In this document: piece after piece, positions 1-7,096 of the stretch
Layout: every line of letters begins with the position of its first letter
Position numbering within the stretch: the first letter of the stretch is position 1
Translations under genes and position numbers: made by a program
Notes under the pieces: model-generated
The model's database searches: none
What the model saw: only the letters and a program-made list of their open reading frames with translations
What the model was told of the DNA's origin: nothing
Source: Planctomycetota bacterium
GTDB lineage: Bacteria; Planctomycetota; Planctomycetia; Planctomycetales; Planctomycetaceae
NCBI GenBank assembly: GCA_026692825.1
Contig: JAPLOC010001206.1
Span: 1-9,997 of the forward strand
Length of the DNA stretch: 9,997 bases
Direction of reading: 5' to 3'

Positions 1-1989
1 GGCAGGGGACAGAAACAGAACCTTATCGGCGGTGGCGACGGCGATTTCGGTCCCAAGTGCGGTCTTCGTGAAGACCGGAGCGGCCCCTTCGGCATCTTCA
101 TGCCGCCACAAGACGGCACCATCAACGCCCGAAATCGCAACCAGTGTGCAATTGGGAACAAATGTGTCGTCGACGACGTCATTGACCGCGTCGGATGGCG
201 GAATCCAAAGCAGAGCGTCGGCGTGACCATCCGCATTCAGATCATGGCAGATCACGTCACCATGCCACTGCCCTCCCAGTTTCAAGGCGGTCGATTTCCA
301 GACCAATTGGCCATCGGCGCCGGAGACCAGGAATGCAAACACCTCGCTATTGTTCGTCCCCACGAAAAAGCAATCGGGAAGCCCGTCCCCCGTCAGATCG
401 CCGATCTTGTGGGGGGAGACCTCACAGTTTTGCGTTTCTGGAATTGAGAATGGGACATCCCAGCTACTGTCTCCCCGCTTCGGCACGACCAGCGACGCTC
501 GCTGAGAGGTATACAAAAGTGTGGCCGACCCCTCCGTCCAGGGGAGTCGATGCCACCGCTCGAGCTCCATTCCGTCTGCGGACATCATGACTCGTCGCGC
601 ATCGGATTTGGCCGCGAACGGATCTGGCTTCGGCAGAATCTCGCGCTGCCTCAGCGAAAGTGAGGTCGCGTCCCGCTCCCGCTTTGGCGGAGAAATCGCG
701 TGATGCACTCCGCGCCGGAGAGTCAGCAAAAAGGTTTCGTCAGGCTCTTGACTCCCGAAATAACGAATTCGGTATTCTCCGCTGGGAATCGCAATCTCCT
801 CAACGACAGGCAACGAGAATTTTGCGACGGCGGAAGTCCCCCCGTTTTGATAGATCTCCGCCATCCCAGAGCCACTCACGGTCAACCAGCACCGCTGCCA
901 GCGATGATAGCCTAGATAGGCCAGGATCGCGCCGAGCAACGTGACAACCGGAACCACCATCGCCGCGACGACTTTGTGATGCTTCACCAGTTGTCGCACC
1001 ATCCGGCCGGCGAACGAAACGGGGCGGGCGAGAATGGGGTCTCCCTTGAGAAACCGGTCGAGATCGGCCACCAGATCCGCAGCGGTGGAATACCGGCGTG
1101 CCGGGTGTTTTTCCAGGCACTTCAGGACGATCGTCTGCAAATCGCGAGGAACGAGCCAATTGAGCTGCCGCGGCGGAACCGGTTCCTGCGTGATGACCTG
1201 CGACAAAGTGTCGTGAATTGTCGCCGCCTGAAACGGGGGCCTCCCGACAAGCAGGCAATACAGAATCGCCCCCAGCGAATAGACGTCGGCAGTCACGGCG
1301 ATCGACTTGAGATCGCCCGAAGCCTGTTCCGGCGGCATGTAACTGGGTGTCCCCAGAACCTGTCCGGTTCCCGTCAGATCGGAACTGTTCTGGTTCAGCT
1401 TGGCCAGGCCAAAATCGGTGACCCGCGGCCGCCCCGCGCTGTCGATCAGAATGTTCGCCGGCTTGAGGTCGCGATGAATGACGCCACGCTCGTGGGCGTA
1501 TTGCACTGCGTTGGCGATGGTCTTGACCAGTTCCGCCGCATCGCGCGGCTGCATCGGTCCCTGAGCCACTTGAGCCGCCAGGCTGCGGCCGTCAATGTAG
1601 GCCATCGCGATGTAGTGAAACGACTGGTGCCTCCCGATCTCGAAGACAGGCACAATGCCCGGATGATCCAACTGGGCCGCGGCCTGGGCCTCGGTCTGGA
1701 ATCGAGCGATGTCGTCAGGCCCGGCCAGTTGCCCCGACAGAAGCATCTTGAGGGCCACGACTCGGTTCAGGGTGACCTGGCGCGCTTTGTAAACGACCCC
1801 CATTCCCCCGCGGGCGATTTCGCCAATCACTTCGTAATCGCCGACGTATCGTAGCGTTTCGCCCGGCTGTGGTTCCGAGTCGGCGAACGACACCTCGCCT
1901 GGGACGTAAGTGGCGTCCTCCGGATTGATTGATTCGCCTGGGTGTGGAATTTCTGGTTCGGTGGGGGGCAAGTCTGCTGGGTCAATCAT
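1..1989 (-). CDS. Transmembrane Ser/Thr protein kinase with FG-GAP/PQQ-like extracellular sensor region (3' end cut by window edge)
   Basis: Hanks-type kinase; 663 residues are visible and the frame is still open at base 1. The kinase domain spans about residues 52-316. It has a glycine loop GEIARGGMGVVYKAR (56-70), VALK with Lys81, helix-C Glu100, HRDLKPAN (172-179, catalytic Asp174), DFG (192-194), and GTPSYMPPEQ with PPE in place of the usual APE. A proline/acid-rich leader of about 50 residues precedes it. One membrane helix (about 338-360) follows, then a presumably extracytoplasmic part: a PEGA-like beta segment (about 366-425) and a propeller-like region. The latter has two calcium-type FG-GAP/VCBS loops (DLTGDGLPD 531-539, DLNADGHAD 583-591) and two PQQ-like strands (DGQLVWKS, DGAVLWRH). 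The ATG overlaps the last 8 bases of the upstream membrane-protein gene, so translation is probably coupled; GGGAA about 9 bases upstream is a weak ribosome site. The kinase call is certain; ligand and targets are unknown. Confidence 0.95.
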   Translation of the reverse strand, partial: MIDPADLPPTEPEIPHPGESINPEDATYVPGEVSFADSEPQPGETLRYVGDYEVIGEIARGGMGVVYKARQVTLNRVVALKMLLSGQLAGPDDIARFQTEAQAAAQLDHPGIVPVFEIGRHQSFHYIAMAYIDGRSLAAQVAQGPMQPRDAAELVKTIANAVQYAHERGVIHRDLKPANILIDSAGRPRVTDFGLAKLNQNSSDLTGTGQVLGTPSYMPPEQASGDLKSIAVTADVYSLGAILYCLLVGRPPFQAATIHDTLSQVITQEPVPPRQLNWLVPRDLQTIVLKCLEKHPARRYSTAADLVADLDRFLKGDPILARPVSFAGRMVRQLVKHHKVVAAMVVPVVTLLGAILAYLGYHRWQRCWLTVSGSGMAEIYQNGGTSAVAKFSLPVVEEIAIPSGEYRIRYFGSQEPDETFLLTLRRGVHHAISPPKRERDATSLSLRQREILPKPDPFAAKSDARRVMMSADGMELERWHRLPWTEGSATLLYTSQRASLVVPKRGDSSWDVPFSIPETQNCEVSPHKIGDLTGDGLPDCFFVGTNNSEVFAFLVSGADGQLVWKSTALKLGGQWHGDVICHDLNADGHADALLWIPPSDAVNDVVDDTFVPNCTLVAISGVDGAVLWRHEDAEGAAPVFTKTALGTEIAVATADKVLFLSPA

Positions 1990-2476
1990 TGCAGGGATTC
2001 CCGTCAGTTTCAGAAATGTTGGGGACGATCGCCATTGGCGGTGCGGCGCTTGGCGGGCCACCGGTCTTGAGCCACTGCTTGTGATACCCGATCCCCAACA
2101 GCATCGCAGAGACGGCAGCGCCGACAACGACAAACAGGACTTTCGCCACGACCGGTGTGGCACCAAACACTTTGGCGAACTGCTCGGCAATCACACCGGG
2201 AAACATCCCGAGAATCAAGGCAAACCCGAACAGAAAAACGCCCGGCAGATACCTGCGTAGATCGCGTCGTCCGAAAAACACCAAAACTTCGGGCACAAAC
2301 CAGAGTGCCGCAAAAACGGTCCGCTCAAGCCACCCGATCTCCGCAAAAAACGAACACAACACGAAAAGCGAGGCGGCTCGGACGAAGTAGTCAGTCAGCA
2401 ATAGTCCACGGGTAGCCAACGGGAGCGAACCCCAGCCGATGCCTTTGCCTACAGACTCCGGTGAGGTGTTGGACAT
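1982..2476 (-). CDS. Small polytopic membrane protein of unknown function, coupled to the kinase
   Basis: I do not recognise this family. The 164-residue product has a polar Ser/Gly-rich N-terminus, then about four hydrophobic segments (near residues 31-47, 54-69, 77-97 and 110-131), and a Pro-rich polar tail (about 138-164). A basic stretch, GRRDLRR (69-75), separates helices 2 and 3 and is likely cytoplasmic. The ATG at 2476 is preferred because AGAAAG lies 4 bases upstream; an in-frame TTG at 2503 would add nine residues. The stop codon lies inside the start of the kinase gene (8-base overlap), so the two are very likely co-transcribed and made together. By context it may be a membrane partner of the kinase, or simply an unrelated membrane protein; nothing in the sequence decides this. 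Its codon usage and G+C resemble the neighbouring genes. Confidence 0.8.
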   Translation of the reverse strand: MSNTSPESVGKGIGWGSLPLATRGLLLTDYFVRAASLFVLCSFFAEIGWLERTVFAALWFVPEVLVFFGRRDLRRYLPGVFLFGFALILGMFPGVIAEQFAKVFGATPVVAKVLFVVVGAAVSAMLLGIGYHKQWLKTGGPPSAAPPMAIVPNISETDGNPCND

Positions 2477-2531
2477 GTCGCTTTCTGAATTGCCAGTGGC
2501 CAAATTCGGGGCTCTTGAATATCACGGGCGG

Positions 2532-2561
2532 ATTCTATGTTCACGTCAGCGATCAATTCAA
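2532..2561 (-). promoter_or_regulatory. Candidate sigma70-like promoter for the membrane protein/kinase pair
   Basis: On the minus strand a TTGAAT (2561-2556, 4 of 6 to the -35 consensus) and a TAGAAT (2537-2532, 5 of 6 to the -10 consensus) are separated by 18 bases. Transcription would start near 2525, giving a leader of about 50 bases before the ATG at 2476. This start would also still serve the alternative TTG start at 2503. It lies in the only large gap of the window, as expected for a new transcription unit. Planctomycete promoters are poorly defined, so this is a motif match only. Confidence 0.4.
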
Positions 2562-2593
2562 TCTCGGACCGAAATGAGCGGGTGGTGTGGTGC

Positions 2594-2720
2594 GGTCAAT
2601 GAGACGGACAATCGGCCATTCGGAGCCGCTTCATCCGAAATCGCTTCCTGTGTCGGTCAAGGCAAACGACCGGTCACGCTTTCCGACCTGTCCGCCACCT
2701 GTGAACATGGTCAATCAGAC
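2594..2720 (+). repeat. Cluster of four GGTCA direct repeats, including a tandem pair of dyad elements
   Basis: GGTCA occurs four times in the same orientation, at 2594, 2655, 2672 and 2709. The middle two form tandem 17-base units (2655-2671 and 2672-2688), each with the form GGTC-N9-GACC, a dyad; they agree at 11 of 17 positions. The outer two are longer near-identical copies, GGTCAATGAGAC (2594-2605) and GGTCAATCAGAC (2709-2720), differing at one base. The cluster lies about 30-160 bases upstream of the candidate -35 box of the kinase unit. It could be a regulator-binding array; this is inference from pattern alone. Confidence 0.4.
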
Positions 2721-2845
2721 TTCGCAAGTACGAATTGAAGTCCATAGTCTCAACGCCGTGCCGGGTTGGAATCCAGGAGAGACCACTTGTGGTACTCAAA
2801 GCCGAGTTCCCGTTTGCCTACCGCCAAACCGCAACGCACGTTACG

Positions 2846-3421
2846 TCAGCCCGTGATTGTTCGCCTGAGTCCCTCGCGAAACTCCAGAACCAGAGCGTTT
2901 TGTTCCACCAAACCGCGACGGGCGAGGAGTTCATTGACTCGCGCTGTGGTGACCCCGGGCAGGGCCCGGCTTTCCTCAACCGGTTCGGGGACACCCAAGC
3001 CCGCATAGATCGGAAGCCGATCCAACGAGGCGTGAGTGACGTCAATCTCAACCACAAGATCCGGCGGAATGTCCCGTTGCGGCCGATAGGCGGGAAGGTT
3101 GCGGACGGTCGACTCGTTTTGAATCCAGAAGGCCTCATCCGGCTCCAAACCCCGGCGCCGTTTTCGCCGGCGGAGCGTGAGTGAACCACAGCCCGCGATC
3201 GGAAGTCCCAGTTCTTCTGTCGCCGCCACAATCAGGCGGCTGACCAGATGTTTCAGCAGTTCATGCTCTGGCGAGAGCGTCACGATCTCCAGCGTCCCCC
3301 GATCGTAGGAAATCCGCAAATGCCGACGTTCGCTGAACGTCCGCAGCAGCCGTGTGTAGGTCTCCCACGGCTCATCGGTCAATAAGAGATGCTGCTCTTG
3401 CGAGGCGGCAACTGTCGCCAT
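2846..3421 (-). CDS. Uma2-family (DUF820) PD-(D/E)XK nuclease-like protein, with a shortened C-terminal part
   Basis: 191 residues. It matches the Uma2/DUF820 restriction-endonuclease-like fold, a family greatly expanded in planctomycetes and cyanobacteria and of unsettled biological role. Visible family signatures are SYDRGTLEI followed by SPEHE (38-54), EPDEAFWI (93-100), PPDLVVEIDVT (119-129, with the metal-site-like Asp121 and Glu125), and DRLPIYAGLGVPE (134-146). Arg135 stands where I recall many members having Lys. After GVPE the family normally continues with a WRYDG-type strand pair of about 20 residues; here the chain goes directly to a Glu-Ser-Arg-Ala-Leu-Pro-Gly segment, suggesting an internal in-frame loss. 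The ATG has a strong ribosome site, AGAGGT (3433-3428), with 6-base spacing. It begins 4 bases after the preceding gene's stop, so it is in the same transcription unit, although its function looks unrelated. The family call is firm; activity is doubtful. Confidence 0.88.
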   Translation of the reverse strand: MATVAASQEQHLLLTDEPWETYTRLLRTFSERRHLRISYDRGTLEIVTLSPEHELLKHLVSRLIVAATEELGLPIAGCGSLTLRRRKRRRGLEPDEAFWIQNESTVRNLPAYRPQRDIPPDLVVEIDVTHASLDRLPIYAGLGVPEPVEESRALPGVTTARVNELLARRGLVEQNALVLEFREGLRRTITG

Positions 3422-3425
3422 GTCA

Positions 3426-4490
3426 CTACCTCTGATACGCCGGCAGGAAGTGCATGTAGATTTCCAGGATCAGCGAACTCATCGCCGTCCAATAAACTTT
3501 GTTGGGACCGACGCTGTTGGCCTGCTCGGCGGTTCCATCGGGTACGTCCCAGCTCCCATCCACGTTCTGCCGCGAGAGCAGCAACTCGCGAATTTTGGGA
3601 TGCCACGAGTTCCACGATTCCCCACCGGTCTGATACTGCGCCTGAATGGCGTAGTAGTGGAAGTAGTAAAAGTAGTTGGCCGGTCCCGTCTTCCATTCCA
3701 CCGGAACTTTGTTCAGAAATTCGAGTGCTTTGGGAATCGAGGGATCGTCGTACTTGCCGAGCAGTTGCAACGAGACGATACCGGCGGCGGCGGTTTGCGC
3801 CGTCGCCCCCCCTTGTCCCTGATAGCCGTATCCGCCGGTAGGGACCGCGGAATTGCGAATGTAGGTGACCGCTTTTTCAATTACCTGTTCGGGGACTTCA
3901 ATCTCGGCGTTGTTCGCCGCCCGCAGCGCGACGATCTGCACGACGGTGACCGACAGATCCTGGTCGTTCGGCACCGGGTTATAACGCCATCCCCCGGCGG
4001 GAGACTGAGCCGAGACGATGAGCTGCACCGCTTTGCGCAGTTTCTGTTCGAGGATCGGGTCGGGATCCATGCCGTAAAGTTCCGACAGGGCGAGTGTCGC
4101 CAATCCATGTTCGTACATGGTGCCCCCCAGGAAGCCGGCATCGTTTTGGGAGCGCAGAATCGCCTTCTTGCCGTTCTCGAGAACCTCAGCATACGGTCCG
4201 CGACCGGGGACATGTCCGCGACCCAGAAAGGCGAGAATCGATAGCCCGTTGATCGCCTGATTGTTATGCCAGCCCCCGTCGGGAAGCTGCTTACTGGCGA
4301 GATACTTGAGCGCCCGATCGACCGATTTTTCGACCCGCGCGACGACCGCCGCCTCGGTCAACGGGGCGGCACTGGTCGGACGGGCGGGGGGCTGCGCCGT
4401 CGCGCTCCCCAGAAAGGGAAGCGACGCCGCCAGCAGAACAACCAGTCCGCGACGGTACAGATCCGAGGAAAAAACGAAGCGTGGCGTCAT
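3426..4490 (-). CDS. Secreted prenyltransferase/squalene-oxidase-repeat (alpha/alpha-barrel) protein
   Basis: 354 residues. The N-terminus is a signal peptide: basic YRRG, a hydrophobic core (about 15-28), and a likely cut after SATA near residue 32. The rest consists of alpha-hairpin repeats of the terpene-cyclase/prenyltransferase barrel type, marked by QW-like motifs QLPDGGW (68-74), QSPAGGW (162-168) and QNVDGSW (308-314). An aromatic NYFYYFHYYAIQAQYQ stretch precedes the last repeat. The DxDD acid motif of squalene-hopene cyclases is absent, so it is unlikely to be a cyclase; a binding or scaffold role in the periplasm fits better. ATG 4490 is chosen because it gives a compact signal peptide; a GTG at 4499 would add three residues. 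It lies 72 bases after the VWA gene and 4 bases before the Uma2 gene, so it is probably in one operon with both. Automatic annotation as a prenyltransferase would overstate what is known. Confidence 0.88.
   Translation of the reverse strand: MTPRFVFSSDLYRRGLVVLLAASLPFLGSATAQPPARPTSAAPLTEAAVVARVEKSVDRALKYLASKQLPDGGWHNNQAINGLSILAFLGRGHVPGRGPYAEVLENGKKAILRSQNDAGFLGGTMYEHGLATLALSELYGMDPDPILEQKLRKAVQLIVSAQSPAGGWRYNPVPNDQDLSVTVVQIVALRAANNAEIEVPEQVIEKAVTYIRNSAVPTGGYGYQGQGGATAQTAAAGIVSLQLLGKYDDPSIPKALEFLNKVPVEWKTGPANYFYYFHYYAIQAQYQTGGESWNSWHPKIRELLLSRQNVDGSWDVPDGTAEQANSVGPNKVYWTAMSSLILEIYMHFLPAYQR
3428..3433 (-). promoter_or_regulatory. Ribosome binding site of the Uma2 gene, inside the end of the preceding gene
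   Basis: AGAGGT on the minus strand lies 6 bases before the ATG at 3421. It overlaps the last sense codons and the first base of the TAG stop of the repeat-protein gene. It fixes the start of the Uma2 gene and indicates that ribosomes finishing the upstream gene can re-initiate here. Confidence 0.7.
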
Positions 4491-4562
4491 TGCAGTCACT
4501 CGTGGTTTGTTCGACTCAATCCAATTCAGCGGGACCCCACGGGGGCCATCCCTCAGCCGACC

Positions 4563-6974
4563 CTACGTCAGCCCCACCAGCCGCCTCAGTCCCACATCGA
4601 CCGAATACAGCACCACCAGCAGCACCAGCATCAGCCAGTTGTCCCACATCGTCTTCTCGCGATACAGGTGGCTGATGCTCGGTTCTCCCTTGAGTTTCTC
4701 GGGGAGCGTGGCGAGCGAGCTGAGTTCCAACACCTGACCCCCCGACGCGGTCGCCAGACCTTCCAGCGTGGCACGGTTGACGTTCGGGTGTCGCAGCTCG
4801 GCGGTCGACGCCATCACCTTCATGCGGGCATCGACGCGATCACTCCCATCACCCGGTTCGTACGTTACGATGTAGTCGCCCGCCAGTGGGGGCAGGTAGC
4901 GACCGGTGTATCGCCCCGGTTGCCGACTGTCGGCGGTCAGTTCAATCTGCGCGGGTTTGTTGTCGGGCGTCTGCACCTGGACCGAGACCGTTCGCTCGGT
5001 GCGCGGCTCCCCCTTGGCATCGTACGCCAGCAGTTCGGCGCGCGTCGCCTCGCCCGGCTGCACCCGCACCGGCTGCAGTTCGAGGTGGTTCTTCTTGCTC
5101 TCTGACTCATCCCGTCGGGCGACGAAACGGACCGCCTGACCCCAGAACGTGTAGTAATACCGATCCCCCGAATTCTGGCGCCAAAGCCAGGTCGAATCGG
5201 TTCCCAGAAACAGCACCCGCCCCGCGCCAAAGAACTGCCAGGCGATCAGCGGCATTTTTCCGAATCCGTTTTCGACGTTGGGATTCACCGCCAGCACGCT
5301 GGCCGCCGAGCTGGCGCGATCGACGGCGGCACACCAGTAATAGGGGGGCATCTTGGCCCACGCCTCGCGATTTCGGCCGCCGTCTTCATTCAAACGCAGC
5401 AGTTCGTGCAGATCCCCTTCCGGAGTCACGTCGATGTGATACGGGTTGTAGACCGGTGCCGACGAACCGGTGACCCCCGTCTTAAGTCGAACGGGAAGCA
5501 GATCCTGGAAATCGGAATCGTACCCGTGCGGTGTCGCCCGCGGCCCGGCCGCCACGATCAGCCCCAGACCCCGTTCTTCAACAGCCTGACGCAACAGTCC
5601 CAGAAACCCCTCGGGCAAACGGTTGGGGGCAATGTCCCCCAGGATCACGGTGTGATACTCGGCGAGGTCATCAAGCGTCGCGGGATACGGGCTGGTCGCG
5701 CCGGGGACCGAGGCTTTGCGGGCGACTTCGGTATCGAGAATGATGTCGGGGTCGGCCTTGGCGCGTCCCGCCAAACCATGATCGCGACGCATCGCGTTCT
5801 TCAAGAAACGGAAGTCCCAGCGCGGCCCGCCGTCGATGAACAAGATCTTCACCTTCTCGGCACTGACGCGTAGCAACGCAATATCGGTGTTGTTGGGTTG
5901 CAGCGCGGCAGGCTCTTCCGGCTGGATGGGGATCGAAACCGTGAGTGAGCGGTTCCCCGCTTCTTTCGCTTCGAAACTGAGTTCGATCTGCTGCTGTTCT
6001 GCTCCGTTCAGAACGAGCTTGCGAGTCGCGAGCAGCGTCGTTCCATCAAACAACTGAACATCAACCGAACGGCCATCGAACCCGGTCGATTCGATGGTGA
6101 CCGACACCTGGGCTTTGTCTCCCACCGAAACCTGACCCGAAGTGAACATGTCGACGACGGCGACATCGCGCAGACGAACGGTAGTGCCGACGGGAACCGC
6201 GAACACCGGTGTCGACGCAACGGCGGCGGAATGGGCGGCATCGGCGGGAGACCGTCCGCCGGTGTTCTGGCCATCACTCAACAGCACCAGCCCGGCGACC
6301 GGCCGACCGGCGGCATCTTCCAGCACCTGCTCCACCGCGTCACCCAGATGCGTTGCGGGCCCGACGACATCTTCCATGGAGGGGAGCGTGACATCGGCGG
6401 GGTCGACGGTCAGTGGCGACAGTTGCCGTTTGGCCTCGTAGAACCGCACTTCGTACGTCTCGGCCAACTTGGGAAACAGCTCACCCGCGCTTTGCAAAAC
6501 GGAGTGCGCCAGCTCCGCCCGGCTTAGCCCGGCGAATTTCGTTTTCGACTCGACGTCCAGGGTGTTGTCTTTGACCGCGAAGCCCGCAGCGGCTGCCAAT
6601 CGCAGCGCGTCGGCCTCGATTTCAAATGGGCCGGCGGGCAATTGCATGCTGTCGGAGTGATCGATCACCACCGCCACCAGCGGACGCTTTTCCACCCGGT
6701 GATCGAGCTTCAGGTACGGCCCCGCCAAGGTGGCGGCGAGCAGTCCGAAAATCAGCGTTCGGGCGACGGTGAGCGCGATCAGCAACGGCTTGGGGGCGGG
6801 GAAGAGATTTCGATGCTGCCGACGATAGACGAAGACCGCGATCGGCATCAGAAGTGTCATTCCCAGCCAGAACAGTCCGGGACGCTGAAACGCCAGCGTG
6901 ACCTCGTCGAGATGCGTCAGCACCTCTCGGTCGTTGTAGCCGATCGTGTTCAGGAACCACTCAAGGACGGGCAT
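4563..6974 (-). CDS. Membrane-anchored VWA-domain protein with a GATase1-like domain (BatA-like architecture)
   Basis: 803 residues. Two N-terminal membrane helices (about 33-50 and 63-85) are followed by a von Willebrand A domain with a complete MIDAS: DHSDS (105-109), Thr208 in GPATHLGD, and SDGQNTGG with Asp234. A beta-sandwich segment (about 265-370) leads to a class I glutamine-amidotransferase-like domain (about 375-620) with LFIDGGPRWDFRFLK and GLIVAAGPRATPHG. The latter holds Ala-Gly where an active amidotransferase would have its nucleophile Cys, so this domain is probably non-catalytic. A second beta region (about 630-720) and a final membrane helix (about 776-795) complete it. Large soluble domains held between membrane anchors suggest a periplasmic, metal-dependent protein-binding role. 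Such proteins accompany MoxR AAA+ ATPases and DUF58 proteins in planctomycetes; those genes are not seen here and may lie off the right edge. The ATG has only a weak ribosome site (GGAA about 12 bases upstream). Confidence 0.9.
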   Translation of the reverse strand: MPVLEWFLNTIGYNDREVLTHLDEVTLAFQRPGLFWLGMTLLMPIAVFVYRRQHRNLFPAPKPLLIALTVARTLIFGLLAATLAGPYLKLDHRVEKRPLVAVVIDHSDSMQLPAGPFEIEADALRLAAAAGFAVKDNTLDVESKTKFAGLSRAELAHSVLQSAGELFPKLAETYEVRFYEAKRQLSPLTVDPADVTLPSMEDVVGPATHLGDAVEQVLEDAAGRPVAGLVLLSDGQNTGGRSPADAAHSAAVASTPVFAVPVGTTVRLRDVAVVDMFTSGQVSVGDKAQVSVTIESTGFDGRSVDVQLFDGTTLLATRKLVLNGAEQQQIELSFEAKEAGNRSLTVSIPIQPEEPAALQPNNTDIALLRVSAEKVKILFIDGGPRWDFRFLKNAMRRDHGLAGRAKADPDIILDTEVARKASVPGATSPYPATLDDLAEYHTVILGDIAPNRLPEGFLGLLRQAVEERGLGLIVAAGPRATPHGYDSDFQDLLPVRLKTGVTGSSAPVYNPYHIDVTPEGDLHELLRLNEDGGRNREAWAKMPPYYWCAAVDRASSAASVLAVNPNVENGFGKMPLIAWQFFGAGRVLFLGTDSTWLWRQNSGDRYYYTFWGQAVRFVARRDESESKKNHLELQPVRVQPGEATRAELLAYDAKGEPRTERTVSVQVQTPDNKPAQIELTADSRQPGRYTGRYLPPLAGDYIVTYEPGDGSDRVDARMKVMASTAELRHPNVNRATLEGLATASGGQVLELSSLATLPEKLKGEPSISHLYREKTMWDNWLMLVLLVVLYSVDVGLRRLVGLT

Positions 6975-7096
6975 GGGGAAAAATTCCAGAGTTCCAATTC
7001 GAATGTCAAAAACGTCCCACGGCTTGATGGACGACTCAGTCGTCAGCCACGGAATTGGGAATCAACATCGGACATTCGACTTGCAGTACGCGGATC
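6975..7096. other. 122-base gap with a short hairpin and competing inverted repeats
   Basis: The gap between the coiled-coil gene and the VWA gene contains a near-perfect palindrome GACGACTCAGTCGTC (7030-7044, seven-base arms), which can be extended by GGCT/AGCC across a 5-base bulge. A 9-base inverted repeat pairs TCGAATGTC (6999-7007) with GACATTCGA (7071-7079). A 7-base one pairs CCAATTC (6994-7000) with GAATTGG (7052-7058). The last two share bases 6999-7000, so both cannot form at once. No T-run directly follows the hairpin on the minus strand (TTTTT begins about 14 bases later). This could be a processing or attenuation site within the operon, or chance. Confidence 0.45.

Larger units (their letters stand above)
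2477..2845. other. 369-base intergenic region between the Uma2 gene and the membrane protein/kinase pair
   Basis: No convincing gene is seen on either strand: the open frames here start in the gap and run into antisense of the neighbours, without a good ribosome site. The region holds the candidate promoter at 2532-2561, a cluster of four GGTCA motifs (2594-2720), and a small palindrome, ACCAC-TT-GTGGT (2782-2793). Just past the Uma2 stop an imperfect 6-pair hairpin (CGTAAC/GTTGCG on the minus strand) can form, but no T-run follows, so it is not a typical intrinsic terminator. I see no tRNA or other structured RNA. Confidence 0.6.

Noticed and set aside
976..1854. 292-codon plus-strand open frame
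   Set aside because: It is exactly antisense to the kinase domain, whose motifs (glycine loop, HRDLKPAN, DFG) are unmistakable on the minus strand.
2439..2856. Small plus-strand open frames in the 369-base gap (99 and 89 codons)
   Set aside because: Their compositions look random, they run into neighbouring genes antisense, and there is no Shine-Dalgarno match or recognisable motif.
3426..4490. Repeat protein as a squalene-hopene cyclase of the hopanoid pathway
   Set aside because: It has QW-like repeats but no DxDD acid motif, is about half the length of cyclases, carries a signal peptide, and has no hopanoid genes nearby.
4533..4547. GC-rich hairpin in the gap between the VWA and repeat-protein genes
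   Set aside because: Only six pairs with one wobble and a three-base loop, and no T-tract after it on the minus strand, so it is not supported as an intrinsic terminator.
3420..5105. Plus-strand open frames of 274 and 279 codons
   Set aside because: Both are antisense to the repeat protein and the VWA protein, show no family signature, and lack a convincing ribosome site.
6986..7009. Perfect TTGACA -35 box on the minus strand before the VWA gene
   Set aside because: At 17-18 bases spacing the -10 position reads GAATTT or AATTTT, a poor match, and transcription would begin almost at the ATG.
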